This document shows positions 42,002 through 50,504 of a stretch of DNA of 64,000 bases, piece by piece. The stretch spans positions 98,082 through 162,081 of the forward strand of contig NZ_JAPKFL010000015.1 in assembly GCF_026262575.1 (NCBI RefSeq). The letters run 5' to 3'. The position numbers and the translations under genes were made by a program. The notes beneath the pieces were generated by a model that was given only the letters and a program-made list of their open reading frames with translations, was not told the DNA's origin and made no database searches. Positions within the stretch are counted from its first letter, which is position 1, and each line of letters begins with the position of its first letter. Source of the stretch: Streptomyces marinisediminis (GTDB lineage: Bacteria > Actinomycetota > Actinomycetes > Streptomycetales > Streptomycetaceae).

Positions 42002-42910
42002 ATGACCACCACGACACGGCCCCCGCGACCGCCGTCCCTGGTCGTGCGGGGCGGGGGCACGACCCTCCGGCTCGCACCGACCGAGATCCTGTGGACCCGG
42101 GCCGACACCGTCGCACGCATCCCCTACGCGGCCGTCGGGGACATCGACGCCGAGTTCGAAGCCTCGTCCCGGATGCGGTTGCGGATCTGGGCTCCGGAGG
42201 GCACCGGTGACGGCGTGCCGCTCACCTACGAGGTCCGGTGCGCGCGCCGCTCCGGGGCGGCCTTCACGGACGCGCTGGCCCGGCAGTTGAGCGGCGTGTC
42301 CCGACCGAAGGGCCGCGTCCCCTCCGGCCGCGCCCACGCGGTACCACCGGTGACCCTCGAGCCGCGCAGCGCCCACCTCCCGGTCGTCCACCCGTACAGT
42401 CGGGAGCAGCTCGGGCTGCGCGCCCTGACCGCCGTCTTCGTCCTCAACTCCCTGGCGCTGGTGCTGCTGGGCCAGTTCCTGCTGGCCGTCATGACCTGGC
42501 TCGGCTTCCTGGGCTGGTGGGGCTTCGCCGACGTGCTGTCCCTTCTCGTGAGCACGGTCAAGACGAGCGCGGCCGCGGTGACCAGAGGCGTGCGGATGGA
42601 GGCGCGGCACGTGGGCAGGGGCCCCCACTCCGGCCCGGACGGGGGCGCCGGCGACCACACGTACGAGTACACGGACACCGAGGGGCGGGTCCGCACCTAC
42701 GTGCACGTCCCGTTCGGCAAGGGGCCGCCCCCGCCACGTCTCACCGTCGTCGTCGTGCCCGGGTCCAGTGACCCCGCGAAGACCCCTGGCGAGCTGGTCG
42801 CCCTCAGCGTCACCGTGCTGCCCATGGCCCTGGGGGCGCTGTTCGCGGGCGCGGTCGGAGGCATCGCGTTTCCCGGCGCACTTCTGGCCGTCGTGCTGAT
42901 GGGCCTCTGA
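42002..42910 (+). CDS. Membrane protein, DUF3592-like
   Basis: 302 residues. The first 110 residues form a soluble domain that resembles a small PH-like fold (LVVRGGGTTLRLAPTEILW at about 13-31). Then come a hydrophobic segment of two helices (ALTAVFVLNSLALVLLGQFL and a GWWGFADVLSLLV stretch) and an exported-type loop with YEYTDTEGRVRTYV, VVPGSSDPAKTPGEL. The last helix ends in the C-terminus. The YxYxxxxG...DP pattern fits DUF3592-like proteins. GAGGAG precedes the ATG. It is a single gene. No function is known for the family. Confidence 0.7.
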   Translation: MTTTTRPPRPPSLVVRGGGTTLRLAPTEILWTRADTVARIPYAAVGDIDAEFEASSRMRLRIWAPEGTGDGVPLTYEVRCARRSGAAFTDALARQLSGVSRPKGRVPSGRAHAVPPVTLEPRSAHLPVVHPYSREQLGLRALTAVFVLNSLALVLLGQFLLAVMTWLGFLGWWGFADVLSLLVSTVKTSAAAVTRGVRMEARHVGRGPHSGPDGGAGDHTYEYTDTEGRVRTYVHVPFGKGPPPPRLTVVVVPGSSDPAKTPGELVALSVTVLPMALGALFAGAVGGIAFPGALLAVVLMGL

Positions 42911-43455
42911 CTCCCTTCACCGGACGTGCCCAGCGCACGGCCGTAGCGCGCACGAGCACACCGGCGCTGTGGCCCGACGCCGACGACCAGGTGCCGCCGA
43001 GCGCCCGGTGGAGGCCCGGCGCGGCGTGCCCGGCACCGGGCAGGGCCGGCGCCCGGGCCCGGACGCGGGCCGTGGGGGCCGGCGCGCAGCCCCGGCGGGT
43101 GCGCGCCGGCCGGCTCCCGGTCACGCCCGCCCGTCTCCGCCGCGGGACCACGCACGCCGTACCGGCCCGCCGGTCCGGCGCAGGCCGTGCCGCGGTGCCG
43201 TCGGGTCAGTCGCCGCTTCGTCGGGCACCGCTCGCGCCGGCGCCCCCTACGGCGTGCCCTGCCGTGACGGGGGACCGGTGAGCACCCCACTGGCGCCCTC
43301 GACGCGCACCGGCCACCTGCACCGCTCAGCCGCACCGGAGCCGGGGCGGCTGGCGGACCGCCTGCGTCAGCGCGGACTCCGGGCGTGCGCCGTCGGCGAA
43401 GCCGGCCTCCTCCACGCCCCCCCGGAGCGCCGGCCGCCGTCCGGGTCACCGCCGC
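42911..43455. other. Spacer downstream of the OleA/C/D-like operon
   Basis: 545 bases between convergent genes. A plus-strand frame from GTG at 43278 runs on into the 3' end of the reductase gene in antisense, but it has no family and a weak start. No clear terminator was identified. Confidence 0.4.
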
Positions 43456-44367
43456 TCACCCGCTCAGCAGGGCAGTCGCGTAGTCCTCGAGGGTGCGACC
43501 GGCCACCCACCCCTGGGCCTCGGCCCTGGACACGTCCAGGACCACGGAGTGCGCTAGCTGGTCGACGGCGTAGCGGGTGAGCCGCGGCTGCGCGAGCGGG
43601 CGCGGCCGGGCCAGCGTCTGGGCGGCGCCCGCCACGGCCCAGGCCAGCGGCAGCGGGATGTGACCCAGGCGCGCCCGTACGCCGTGGGCCCGCAGGACCG
43701 TCCGCACCGCCTCGTCCCGTTCGTAGGGCGCCGGGTCGGCGATGTTGTACGCGCCCGGCGGCCAGCCGGCGGCCATGAGGCAGGCGTCGGTGAGGTTCTC
43801 CACGGCCGTCAGGCTGAGCCGGACGCTCGGCCCCGGCAGCATGAGCAGCCCGCGGCGGACGCGGGACAGCAGCCGGGGCACCAGGTGCGGGTCCCCGGCG
43901 CCGTAGACCGCCCGCGGCCGCAGCACCACGGCACCCGCGGCGAGCGCCAGCCTCTCACCGGCGGCCTTGGTGCGGCCGTAGGCGTTCAGGTGCCCGCGCA
44001 CCGGACGGTCCTCGGTGATCCGGGTGCGTCCGGGGCCGGGCGCGTAGACGCTGGCGCTGCTCACCCACACCACCGGACGGCCGGCGGCCGCCTCCAGCAG
44101 CCGCGCCGTGCCGTCGACGTTGACGGCGTGCATGGCCGCCTCGGCCGGGCGGCCGGGCACCGGGTCGCCCACGGCCGCCGCGCAGTGCACGACGAGGTCG
44201 GCGCCGGACAGGTCCGGCACCTCGCGCGCGGCGTCCCAGGGCACGTGCCGGCCGACGGGGCCGGGACGTCGTCCGACGCACAGGACGTCGGCGCCACGCG
44301 CGGCGGCCGTGGCGGCGACGTGGGAGCCGCAGAAGCCGCTCGCCCCGGTGACGGCGATCGTGGTCAT
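43456..44367 (-). CDS. NAD(P)-dependent reductase, OleD/3-beta-HSD-like
   Basis: A 303-residue extended short-chain dehydrogenase. The Rossmann motif is VTGASGFCGSHVA (from residue 6). The active site has the VSSASVYAPG serine and the YGRTKAAGE Tyr/Lys pair, and DLVVHCAAAVGDP is typical of the 3-beta-HSD/epimerase branch. OleD of olefin biosynthesis belongs to this branch and reduces a 2-alkyl-3-keto acid to the hydroxy acid. It is the last of six coupled genes; its start overlaps the P450 stop (ATGA). A sugar-nucleotide epimerase role is the main alternative, given the two glycosyltransferases. Confidence 0.85.
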   Translation of the reverse strand: MTTIAVTGASGFCGSHVAATAAARGADVLCVGRRPGPVGRHVPWDAAREVPDLSGADLVVHCAAAVGDPVPGRPAEAAMHAVNVDGTARLLEAAAGRPVVWVSSASVYAPGPGRTRITEDRPVRGHLNAYGRTKAAGERLALAAGAVVLRPRAVYGAGDPHLVPRLLSRVRRGLLMLPGPSVRLSLTAVENLTDACLMAAGWPPGAYNIADPAPYERDEAVRTVLRAHGVRARLGHIPLPLAWAVAGAAQTLARPRPLAQPRLTRYAVDQLAHSVVLDVSRAEAQGWVAGRTLEDYATALLSG

Positions 44368-45551
44368 CGGCTCTTTCGGGCTCGGCGGTCGTCGGCCGCC
44401 CGGACGGTGAGGGAGCGCCAGCCGGGCAGGGCCGCGCCCCGGTCCACGCGGGCGCGCCGGACGGTGGGGCGGTGGGGGGCGAGCGCGGCCAGGGTGTCGT
44501 CGAGCTGAGCGCGGGCAAGGCGCGCGCCGGGACAGGCGTGGGAACCGGCGCCGAAGACGAGCCCGGCCACGGCGGCCGGCGCCGGATGACGGGCGTCCGG
44601 GGGCTCGTCGTGGGCCCGCGCGGCGTGCCGTGCCACCAGGATCAGGCGGTCCCCGGCCCGTACCGGGCAGCCGCCCAGGTCGGCGTCGGCCGCCGCCACG
44701 CGGGGCAGCAGCGGCGAGGGGGCGATCACCCGCAGCAGCTCGCCCACCAGGGCCGGGCGCAGCCGGTCGTCGGCCGCCTCCCCCCACAACCGGGCGTCGG
44801 CGCACCAGGCGGCGGCGCGGGGGAGGGCGGCCGCGGTGGTGTTGACGGCGGCGACCGCGAGCATGGCCCGCAGCGCCGCGTCCGCCGCCGGGCCCGGCCC
44901 GCCGGCCGGGGCGAGCAGGGCCTCCAGCCGCGCCGTCGCCGCGGCGGCCGCCTGAGCGGCGCCGGGCCGCCGGGGGCCGGGCAGGTGGTCGCGGACGGCG
45001 GCGGCCGCTGCCTGGGCGGCCGCCTCGGCGACGCCCTCCGGGTCGCCCGCGGCGTCCAGGAGCGCGCAGACGGTGGCCCCGGCCAGCTCGCGGGCCAGCG
45101 GTACGAGGTCGACGTCGCGGCCCTCGGCGAGCGGGGCGAGGCGGCGGGCCAGGACCCGGCGCCACACCGGGCGCAGCCGCTCCACCCCGGCCGCGCCGAG
45201 GCCGTCGGCGACCGCGCGCCGGGTGGCGCGGTGACCGGTGCCCTCCTGATCGAACAGCGCCCCGCCCGTGGACAGGCCCCGGGCGGCGCCGCCGGTGGTG
45301 CCGGCGGCGGCGCGGTCCAGCGGGACGCGGGTGAGGGCCTGGCGGTACGGCGCGGTGCCGTGCACCAGCACCGCGCCGCCGACGCGGGTGACCGCCCGGT
45401 GACGGGTGGCGGCGAGAAGGGCGAACAGCCCGGGGTGGGAGCGGGTGTACACCCGCCGGTCGCGGCGCCGGGCGCGGGCCGTCGCGGCCCGTGCCGTCGT
45501 GGCGCGTGCCGGCGTGACCCGGGCCACGGCAAAGGACGGTCGACCGGTCAA
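44364..45551 (-). CDS. Cytochrome P450 in the OleA/C/D-like operon
   Basis: About 395 residues. The haem loop FGAGSHACPGARLARAQ is canonical, and the ExxR is ELLRV. The I-helix reads AVAAVNTTAAALP, where Asn replaces the usual acidic residue before Thr. The protein is exceptionally Ala/Arg-rich. A TTG at 45551 overlapping the glycosyltransferase stop is the likely start; GTG at 45527 is the alternative. It probably oxidises the lipid or its glycoside made by the operon. Redox partners are not encoded nearby. Confidence 0.87.
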   Translation of the reverse strand: MTGRPSFAVARVTPARATTARAATARARRRDRRVYTRSHPGLFALLAATRHRAVTRVGGAVLVHGTAPYRQALTRVPLDRAAAGTTGGAARGLSTGGALFDQEGTGHRATRRAVADGLGAAGVERLRPVWRRVLARRLAPLAEGRDVDLVPLARELAGATVCALLDAAGDPEGVAEAAAQAAAAAVRDHLPGPRRPGAAQAAAAATARLEALLAPAGGPGPAADAALRAMLAVAAVNTTAAALPRAAAWCADARLWGEAADDRLRPALVGELLRVIAPSPLLPRVAAADADLGGCPVRAGDRLILVARHAARAHDEPPDARHPAPAAVAGLVFGAGSHACPGARLARAQLDDTLAALAPHRPTVRRARVDRGAALPGWRSLTVRAADDRRARKSR

Positions 45552-46324
45552 CGGACGTGCACCTCCCGGGGATCGGCGGGGCGGTAGCGGCGGTCCCAGC
45601 ACCACAGCAGGGTCCGGCGGGCGCCCCACGCCCGCAGCCGCCGCAGGCTGGTGTGCACCACCATCCGCTCCGCCCGTGCGATCCGCTCGCTGTGCTCGCG
45701 CGCGCGGTTGAGCAGGACGACGTCCTCGGGCGGCCCCTCCAGCGGCGTGCGGGGCGTGCCCCCGCAGCGCAGGTAGAGCGCGGCCGTGATGGCGAGGTTG
45801 TGCCCGTGGCACAGCACGTACGGCGCGCGGTAGCGGGGGTGCCGGTGCTCCGCGCGGTAGCGCCCGTACAGCGCGGCCGCCCGCACGACCGCCGGGAGCA
45901 GGCGGCGCTCGGCGAGCGAGGGAAGCTCGTCGCGACGCGGAAGGCTGCGGCCGCAGGCCATCTCCGTGCCCCGGGCGAACTCCCCGCGCGCGGCGGCGAC
46001 CCAGTCCCGGGCGGGCAGGCAGTCGGCGTCCGTGCGCGCGAGCAGCTCGGCGCCGTGCGCGACGGCGTAGCGGAACCCGGTGTCGGCGGCGGCACCGGTG
46101 CCCCGCTCCCGCTCCCGGACGACATGGACGGGGAAGGGCGCGGTGGCGGCGAAGCGGCGCACGAGGCCGGCGGTGGCGTCGGTGGAGGCGTTGTCGACGA
46201 CGACCAGCGCGAAGCCGGTGTCGGACTGGGAGGCCAGCGCGGCGAGGGTGGCCCCGATCCCGGCCTCCTCGTTGTAGGCGGGCACCACCACCCACAGCGG
46301 CTCTCCGCCGCCCGGCGCGCTCAT
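45548..46324 (-). CDS. GT2-family glycosyltransferase B
   Basis: 258 residues, one GT-A fold. LWVVVPAYNEEAGIGATLAA at the start, LVVVDNASTDATAGL (nucleotide-binding Asp), and LLARTDADCLPARDW, which contains the DxD metal motif. No transmembrane helix. It is a close paralogue of the GT2 encoded at 47799-48539. The two share PAPFPVHV-type, DTGFRYA and LLARTDADCLP segments. Start overlaps the ligase stop by 4 nt. Donor and acceptor sugars are unknown. Linkage suggests that the lipid product is glycosylated, or that one copy modifies a carrier. Confidence 0.85.
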   Translation of the reverse strand: MSAPGGGEPLWVVVPAYNEEAGIGATLAALASQSDTGFALVVVDNASTDATAGLVRRFAATAPFPVHVVRERERGTGAAADTGFRYAVAHGAELLARTDADCLPARDWVAAARGEFARGTEMACGRSLPRRDELPSLAERRLLPAVVRAAALYGRYRAEHRHPRYRAPYVLCHGHNLAITAALYLRCGGTPRTPLEGPPEDVVLLNRAREHSERIARAERMVVHTSLRRLRAWGARRTLLWCWDRRYRPADPREVHVR

Positions 46325-47799
46325 CCCCGGCTCCGGCCGGCCAGGCGCCGGGCGGCGAGGCGAGCGGCGGCGGCGCGGTCGGGCTTCAGGGAACGGCCGG
46401 ACAGCGGGACGTCGGCGAGCAGCACCGCGTCCGGCCGGGCGGAGCCCATGCGCTCCAGCGGCCCGGCCAGCGCCGCCCGCACCGCGCCGCGGCCCGCGCC
46501 GGGGCTCGGCTGTACGACGGCGACCAGCCGTTCGTCGCCGTCGCCTGCCGGTACGCCCACGAGCAGCGCCAGTTCGACGCCCGGTACGTGCAACGCCGGC
46601 TCGTACAGCCCGGGGTAGATGTTCTCCGCGCGCCGCAGGACCATGTCCTTGCGGCGGCCCTCCAGCACGATCCGGCCTTCGTCGAGGCGGGCCCGGTCGC
46701 CGGTGGCGACCCACGGGTCCGGCTCTTCGCCCAGGTAGCGGTCGCGCGCGGCGGGGCCGGACAGCAGCAGCTCACCGGACGCGTCGGTCCTGGCCACCAC
46801 GCCGGGAAGGGGCGCGCCCACCACGTCCCCCTCGCCGGTGAAGGCGGCCTTGTCGGCCTGCTCGACCGCCGCGGCGGGGAACAGCTCGGTCAGCGCGTAG
46901 ACGCCCCACGCCTCCTCGGCGCCCGCGCGCCTGACCCGGGTGAGCAGATCGGCGCTCGCCGGCGCCGACCCGGTCCACACGCGTCCGGTGAACCGGCCGC
47001 CGTCCGCCAGCAGCCGCTGGAGCTGCGGCGGCGTCAGGTAGGTGGCCTGCGGGGCGAGCCGGTGCGACTGCCGGGCCAGCACGCGCGCGGATCGGGCCGG
47101 CAGCGCGACCGGCGCCCCGCTCGCGAGGGACGGTACGAGGACGAAGAAGGTGCCGCCGAGTACGGGCCGTCCGGCCTCGGGCCGTACCAGACCGGCCACC
47201 GTGGCCATGCCGGCGGCGAGCGAGGAACGGGTGTGCACCACCGCGCGGGGCCGCGACGTGGTGCCCGAGGTGAACACGATGACCGCGTCGCCGTCCTCGT
47301 CCACCGGGCGCGGCAGCGGTACGGCCCGGACATCGGCGTCCAGGGCGGGGGCGCAGCCGGGCAGCCGCGCACCGACCGTGGCCACCGGGCCCAGTTCCGC
47401 GAGGTCCGGCAGGGCCAGGCGGACCCGGCGGGCGAGCGGCCGGGCCCACCCGGCGACCGCCTGGGCGGACGCGTCGGCGAGGACGACGCCGGGACGGGCC
47501 AGGGCGAGGCGGGCGCGCAGCACGTCGGGCCCCGCGCCCGGATCGAGCACGGCGGCCCGTGCGCCGAGCCGGTGCACGGCGAGCAGCACGGCCAGGGCCC
47601 GGGGCCCGGGCCGCACGGCGACGCCGACGGTGGCGCCGCGTCCGGTGCCCCGCGCGTGCAGGGCGGCCGCGTAGCGGTCGGCGAGGTCGGCCAGGTGGCC
47701 GAAGGTCGCCCTGGTGCGTACGGCCCCGGTCCGGGTGGTGCCGAGCACGGCGGGCCGGTCGGGGTGGCGCCGCAGGGTGTGGGCGAGAGCGTCGAGCAT
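46321..47799 (-). CDS. Acyl-AMP ligase, OleC-like
   Basis: A 492-residue ANL-superfamily adenylate-forming enzyme. The P-loop is VIFTSGTTSRPRAVVHT (about 170-186), A5-like YALTELFPAA, then WVATGDRARLDEGRIVLEGRRKDMVLRRAENIYP with the hinge Asp/Arg. The C-terminal lysine appears in LSGRSLKPDR. OleC enzymes of this superfamily convert a beta-hydroxy acid to a beta-lactone. Ordinary acyl-CoA or acyl-ACP ligases share the fold, so OleC identity rests on the company of OleA- and OleD-like genes. Coupled by TGATG to the upstream glycosyltransferase. Confidence 0.82.
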   Translation of the reverse strand: MLDALAHTLRRHPDRPAVLGTTRTGAVRTRATFGHLADLADRYAAALHARGTGRGATVGVAVRPGPRALAVLLAVHRLGARAAVLDPGAGPDVLRARLALARPGVVLADASAQAVAGWARPLARRVRLALPDLAELGPVATVGARLPGCAPALDADVRAVPLPRPVDEDGDAVIVFTSGTTSRPRAVVHTRSSLAAGMATVAGLVRPEAGRPVLGGTFFVLVPSLASGAPVALPARSARVLARQSHRLAPQATYLTPPQLQRLLADGGRFTGRVWTGSAPASADLLTRVRRAGAEEAWGVYALTELFPAAAVEQADKAAFTGEGDVVGAPLPGVVARTDASGELLLSGPAARDRYLGEEPDPWVATGDRARLDEGRIVLEGRRKDMVLRRAENIYPGLYEPALHVPGVELALLVGVPAGDGDERLVAVVQPSPGAGRGAVRAALAGPLERMGSARPDAVLLADVPLSGRSLKPDRAAAARLAARRLAGRSRG

Positions 47800-48539
47800 C
47801 AGCGCGGGTCCTCCCCGTGACGGCCCGGACCCTTGTCGAGGTACCAGCGGGCGGTGCCGACGAGGCCGTAGGCGCGCAGCCGGCGGGTGGAGTTCTCCAC
47901 GACCATGTCGCGGGCGTGGACGATGGCGGTGGTGTGGCGGCGCACCCGGTTCAGGAAGAGGCGGTCGGTGGGGGAGGGGCGGCGCGGCATTCCGCCGACG
48001 GCTTCGTACAGCGCCGCGGTGATGGCCATGTTGTTGCCGGCGTGCATCCGGTAGGGGGCGAGGTAACCGTGGCGGCGGCGGTGGGCCGGGCGTACCCGGC
48101 CGAAGAGCGCGGCGAGGCGGACCAGCGCGCGGAAGGCGGCCCGCCCCAGCGGCCCGTGCTCGTCGCGGCGCGCGTCGAGGCGACCGCACACCAGACCCGC
48201 GCCGCGCCCCAGCGCGCCGCGGGCGCCGGCCGTCCAACCGGGGCGCGGCAGGCAGTCGGCGTCGGTGCGGGCCAGCAGCGTCGCACCGCGCTCGATCGCG
48301 TACCGGAAGCCGGTGTCCACCGCGCAGCCCACGCCCTTCACCGGCTCGCTGAGGACGTGCACCGGGAACGGCGCCCAGCGGGCGAAGTCGTGGGCGAGCG
48401 CGGCGGTGCCGTCGCGGGAGGCGTTGTCCACCACGACGAGGGAGAAGTCACGGTCGCGCTGGCCCGCCAGCGCCTCCAGCGTGGCGCCGATGCGCGCGGC
48501 CTCCTGGTGCGCGGGCACCACCACCCACAGGGCGCTCAC
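47799..48539 (-). CDS. GT2-family glycosyltransferase A
   Basis: 246 residues, GT-A fold, no membrane helix. Motifs: LWVVVPAHQEAARIGATLEAL, LVVVDNASRDGTAAL, LLARTDADCLPRPGW (DxD), and YRMHAGNNMAITAALYEAVGG near the acceptor side. Clear sister of the enzyme at 45548-46324, most likely by duplication within the operon, with the ligase gene between the copies. The GTG start overlaps the ketosynthase stop (GTGA). The two enzymes may add successive sugars. Confidence 0.85.
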   Translation of the reverse strand: MSALWVVVPAHQEAARIGATLEALAGQRDRDFSLVVVDNASRDGTAALAHDFARWAPFPVHVLSEPVKGVGCAVDTGFRYAIERGATLLARTDADCLPRPGWTAGARGALGRGAGLVCGRLDARRDEHGPLGRAAFRALVRLAALFGRVRPAHRRRHGYLAPYRMHAGNNMAITAALYEAVGGMPRRPSPTDRLFLNRVRRHTTAIVHARDMVVENSTRRLRAYGLVGTARWYLDKGPGRHGEDPR

Positions 48540-49564
48540 GCCTTCTCCCACACCATGGTCATGATGCTCACGCCGCCGCCCAGGCCCACGAACAGGACCC
48601 GGTCGCCGGTTTGCAACCCCGCGTGGACGCGGTCGAGTTGCACGCCCAGCGTGGCGCTGGCCAGGTTCCCGAGCTCGGGCACCGTGACGACGAGCCGGTC
48701 CCGGGGGACGCCGGTGAGCTCCACGAACCGCTCCAGGTACGGCACGGTGACCTGGTGCACCAGGACGTGCCGGAAGTCGCTCCACGCCAGTCCCGTGCGC
48801 AGCCGCATGCGGTCGAGCACCGAGGTGCCGACCTTCTCGAACACCTCACGCAGCTCGCCGCCGTCACCGTGGAAGTACGTGTGCTCGTCCCCGCGGGGGT
48901 GGCGCGAACCGCCACCGAAGACGCCCCCGACCGACCAGTGCTCGGAGTGGGTCTCGGTGTCCACGTCGAGGATGCCGCCCCGCTCCACCGCCTCCAGGAC
49001 GACCGCGGCTCCCGCGTCGCCGAAGGTGTACCCGGCGAAGCCGGCGCGGAACTGGTCGGGGCCGGGCGGGGCGTGCCGCACCGCGCGGCTCGGGGTCTCC
49101 CCGGTGACGACCAGGGCCCGGCGGGCACGGCCGGCCAGGATCATCGCCCGTGCCGTGTCGATGCCGTTGACGAAGCTGTTGCACGCGTTGGTCACGTCCA
49201 GCGCGTGCGCCCGGGAGCCCAGTTCGGCCTGGACGATGTGCGCGGTCGCCGGTTCGGCCACGTCCCGCGTGGCGGAGGCGAACACCAGGAGGTCCACGTC
49301 GTACGGGGCGAGCCCGGCCCGGTCCAGCGCCGTCCGTGCCGCCCGCACCGCGAGCGTCGAGGCGTACTCGCCGTCCGCGGCCGCCCGGCGCGCGGCGATG
49401 CCGGTGACCCGTTCGAGCAGCCGTGGCGGCAGGGGCAGTCCGCAGGCCGCGGCGATCCGCTCCTGGAGCTGTCGCGAGGTCACTTCGCGCTCCGGCAGGC
49501 AGGAGGCCACCGCGGTGATGCCCGCCCGGCGCGCCGGCTCGGCAGCGGCGTGGTCTATGTGCAT
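48536..49564 (-). CDS. KAS III / OleA-like ketosynthase
   Basis: A 342-residue thiolase-fold enzyme with the full KAS III triad: Cys128 in VTNACNSFVNG, His270 in VLVHQVTVPY, Asn300 in PELGNLASAT. The fold also serves OleA, which joins two acyl-CoAs head-to-head, and CerJ-type acyltransferases. First gene of a six-gene operon. The ATG at 49564 has no ribosome binding site, but TAGCGT (49572-49577, minus strand) ends 7 nt before it, so the transcript is probably leaderless. The frame is open for 14 more codons upstream. Which reaction it performs cannot be decided from the sequence alone. Confidence 0.87.
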   Translation of the reverse strand: MHIDHAAAEPARRAGITAVASCLPEREVTSRQLQERIAAACGLPLPPRLLERVTGIAARRAAADGEYASTLAVRAARTALDRAGLAPYDVDLLVFASATRDVAEPATAHIVQAELGSRAHALDVTNACNSFVNGIDTARAMILAGRARRALVVTGETPSRAVRHAPPGPDQFRAGFAGYTFGDAGAAVVLEAVERGGILDVDTETHSEHWSVGGVFGGGSRHPRGDEHTYFHGDGGELREVFEKVGTSVLDRMRLRTGLAWSDFRHVLVHQVTVPYLERFVELTGVPRDRLVVTVPELGNLASATLGVQLDRVHAGLQTGDRVLFVGLGGGVSIMTMVWEKA

Positions 49565-49571
49565 GGGCTGG

Positions 49572-49620
49572 ACGCTACGAGCGAACCGGGAGGTCCGCCT
49601 GAGCACCGGTACTCAACCGG
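49572..49620 (-). promoter_or_regulatory. Leaderless promoter and dyad before the ketosynthase operon
   Basis: TAGCGT (-10-like) at 49572-49577 on the minus strand lies 7 nt before the ATG. CCGGT-ACTCA-ACCGG (49606-49620), a 5-bp dyad, lies where an upstream regulator could bind. No good -35 is seen, so activation may be required. Confidence 0.4.
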
Positions 49621-49923
49621 AAGTAGGTAGTCGGCCCACCAGCGCCTCGGGCGCGACGGCGGCAGCCCACGGCCGACCTGCCGGTGAGCACGCTCGACCT
49701 CCGGCGCCACAGGCCACCGCCCCCCGCCCGCGGCGTGCCACCGGGCCGACCGGTTCCGGCGGGGCCAGCCACCCGGCCGCGTGCCGCTGCGGCAGGCGGG
49801 TGCCGGGGCGCCGGACGGCGGTGGTGCGGCATCCTCGTCCCGCTCCTCCGCCGCGGTGGGCCGTCTACCGACGCCCCACCGAGGGCTCGTCGGCGGGAGG
49901 GGCGGGACCGCGGTGGGCGACCG

Positions 49924-50058
49924 TCAGCGGTCGCGCCGGAACCAGCACTCCCCGCAGGTGTCGAAGCCGCCTCCGCCGTTGCCCATGGTGACGTGCGTGA
50001 ACCCGCCGAGCTCCACCAGGACCGGCGGCTCGTACACCGTGGCCCTCTTCTCGTTCAC
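49924..50058 (-). CDS. Lasso-peptide-like RiPP precursor (44 aa)
   Basis: 44 codons with AGGAGG 8 nt before the GTG at 50058. The leader carries the lasso-precursor recognition pattern Y9-x2-P12-x-L14-x3-G18 and Thr24 at the -2 position. The core would be the 19 residues from Gly26: GNGGGGFD, then TCGECWFRRDR. Gly1 and Asp8 of the core could form the eight-residue macrolactam ring. Two cysteines (core 10 and 13) lie in the tail. No asparagine-synthetase-like cyclase, RRE protein or B2 protease is present in the window. It sits 360 bases upstream of the ketosynthase operon on the same strand. Confidence 0.72.
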   Translation of the reverse strand: MNEKRATVYEPPVLVELGGFTHVTMGNGGGGFDTCGECWFRRDR

Positions 50059-50240
50059 GAGCGGTTCCTCCTTCCTCTCGGTCTTCTCCGAGGACGACCG
50101 GACCACCTGTCGGGCGCCAGCGGGGTTTCTCAGCGCACGTCATCACCACGCGTGGCTGCGGACGAGGACGGCGTGGGCCCATGGTGTCGACGAGGCGGGG
50201 GCGATCGTGGTGTGTGGGCGTACGGGTTCAGCGCTCTTCG

Positions 50241-50286
50241 CTCCCGCGGCGGCCCGTGCACCGATGCACGGCTGCCGCGCGGGAGC
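50241..50286 (-). terminator. Imperfect hairpin between the DD-peptidase and precursor genes
   Basis: A roughly 20-bp imperfect stem with a perfect inner CCGTGCA-CCGA-TGCACGG (50254-50271), 220 bases after the DD-peptidase stop. It probably ends that transcript and separates it from the precursor gene. The rest of 50059-50504 shows no gene. Confidence 0.5.
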
Positions 50287-50504
50287 TGAACGTTGGGTGC
50301 GGTCGTCCGCCGCGAGCGGTGAGGGGAGGTCGACGGCGGGTGCGGTGGGCCACACCGTGTCCGGTCCGCGCCATGGGCTGCTGAGCTTTCGCCACACGCC
50401 GCCGTGCCGCCCACCGGCGCAGGATCGACCGCGTCCGGGCCCGTCAGCCCCTACTTCCCCTCCTCGCCGCCCACGTCGAAGGACGCCACGAGCGCCGTGC
50501 ACGG

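Noticed and set aside
43278..43580. Plus-strand frame starting at GTG 43278
   Set aside because: Weak start, no family, and it runs antisense into the reductase gene.
42969..43580. 203-codon frame with Arg/Pro/Ala bias
   Set aside because: Composition typical of non-coding GC-rich DNA and no ribosome binding site.
49917..49934. GCGACCG-TCAG-CGGTCGC hairpin at the end of the precursor gene
   Set aside because: Only 7 bp and contains the stop codon in its loop; too weak to call a terminator.
49684..50289. Plus-strand frame across the precursor gene
   Set aside because: Low-complexity Arg/Pro/Gly sequence. The minus-strand 44-codon frame has the ribosome binding site and a coherent motif set.
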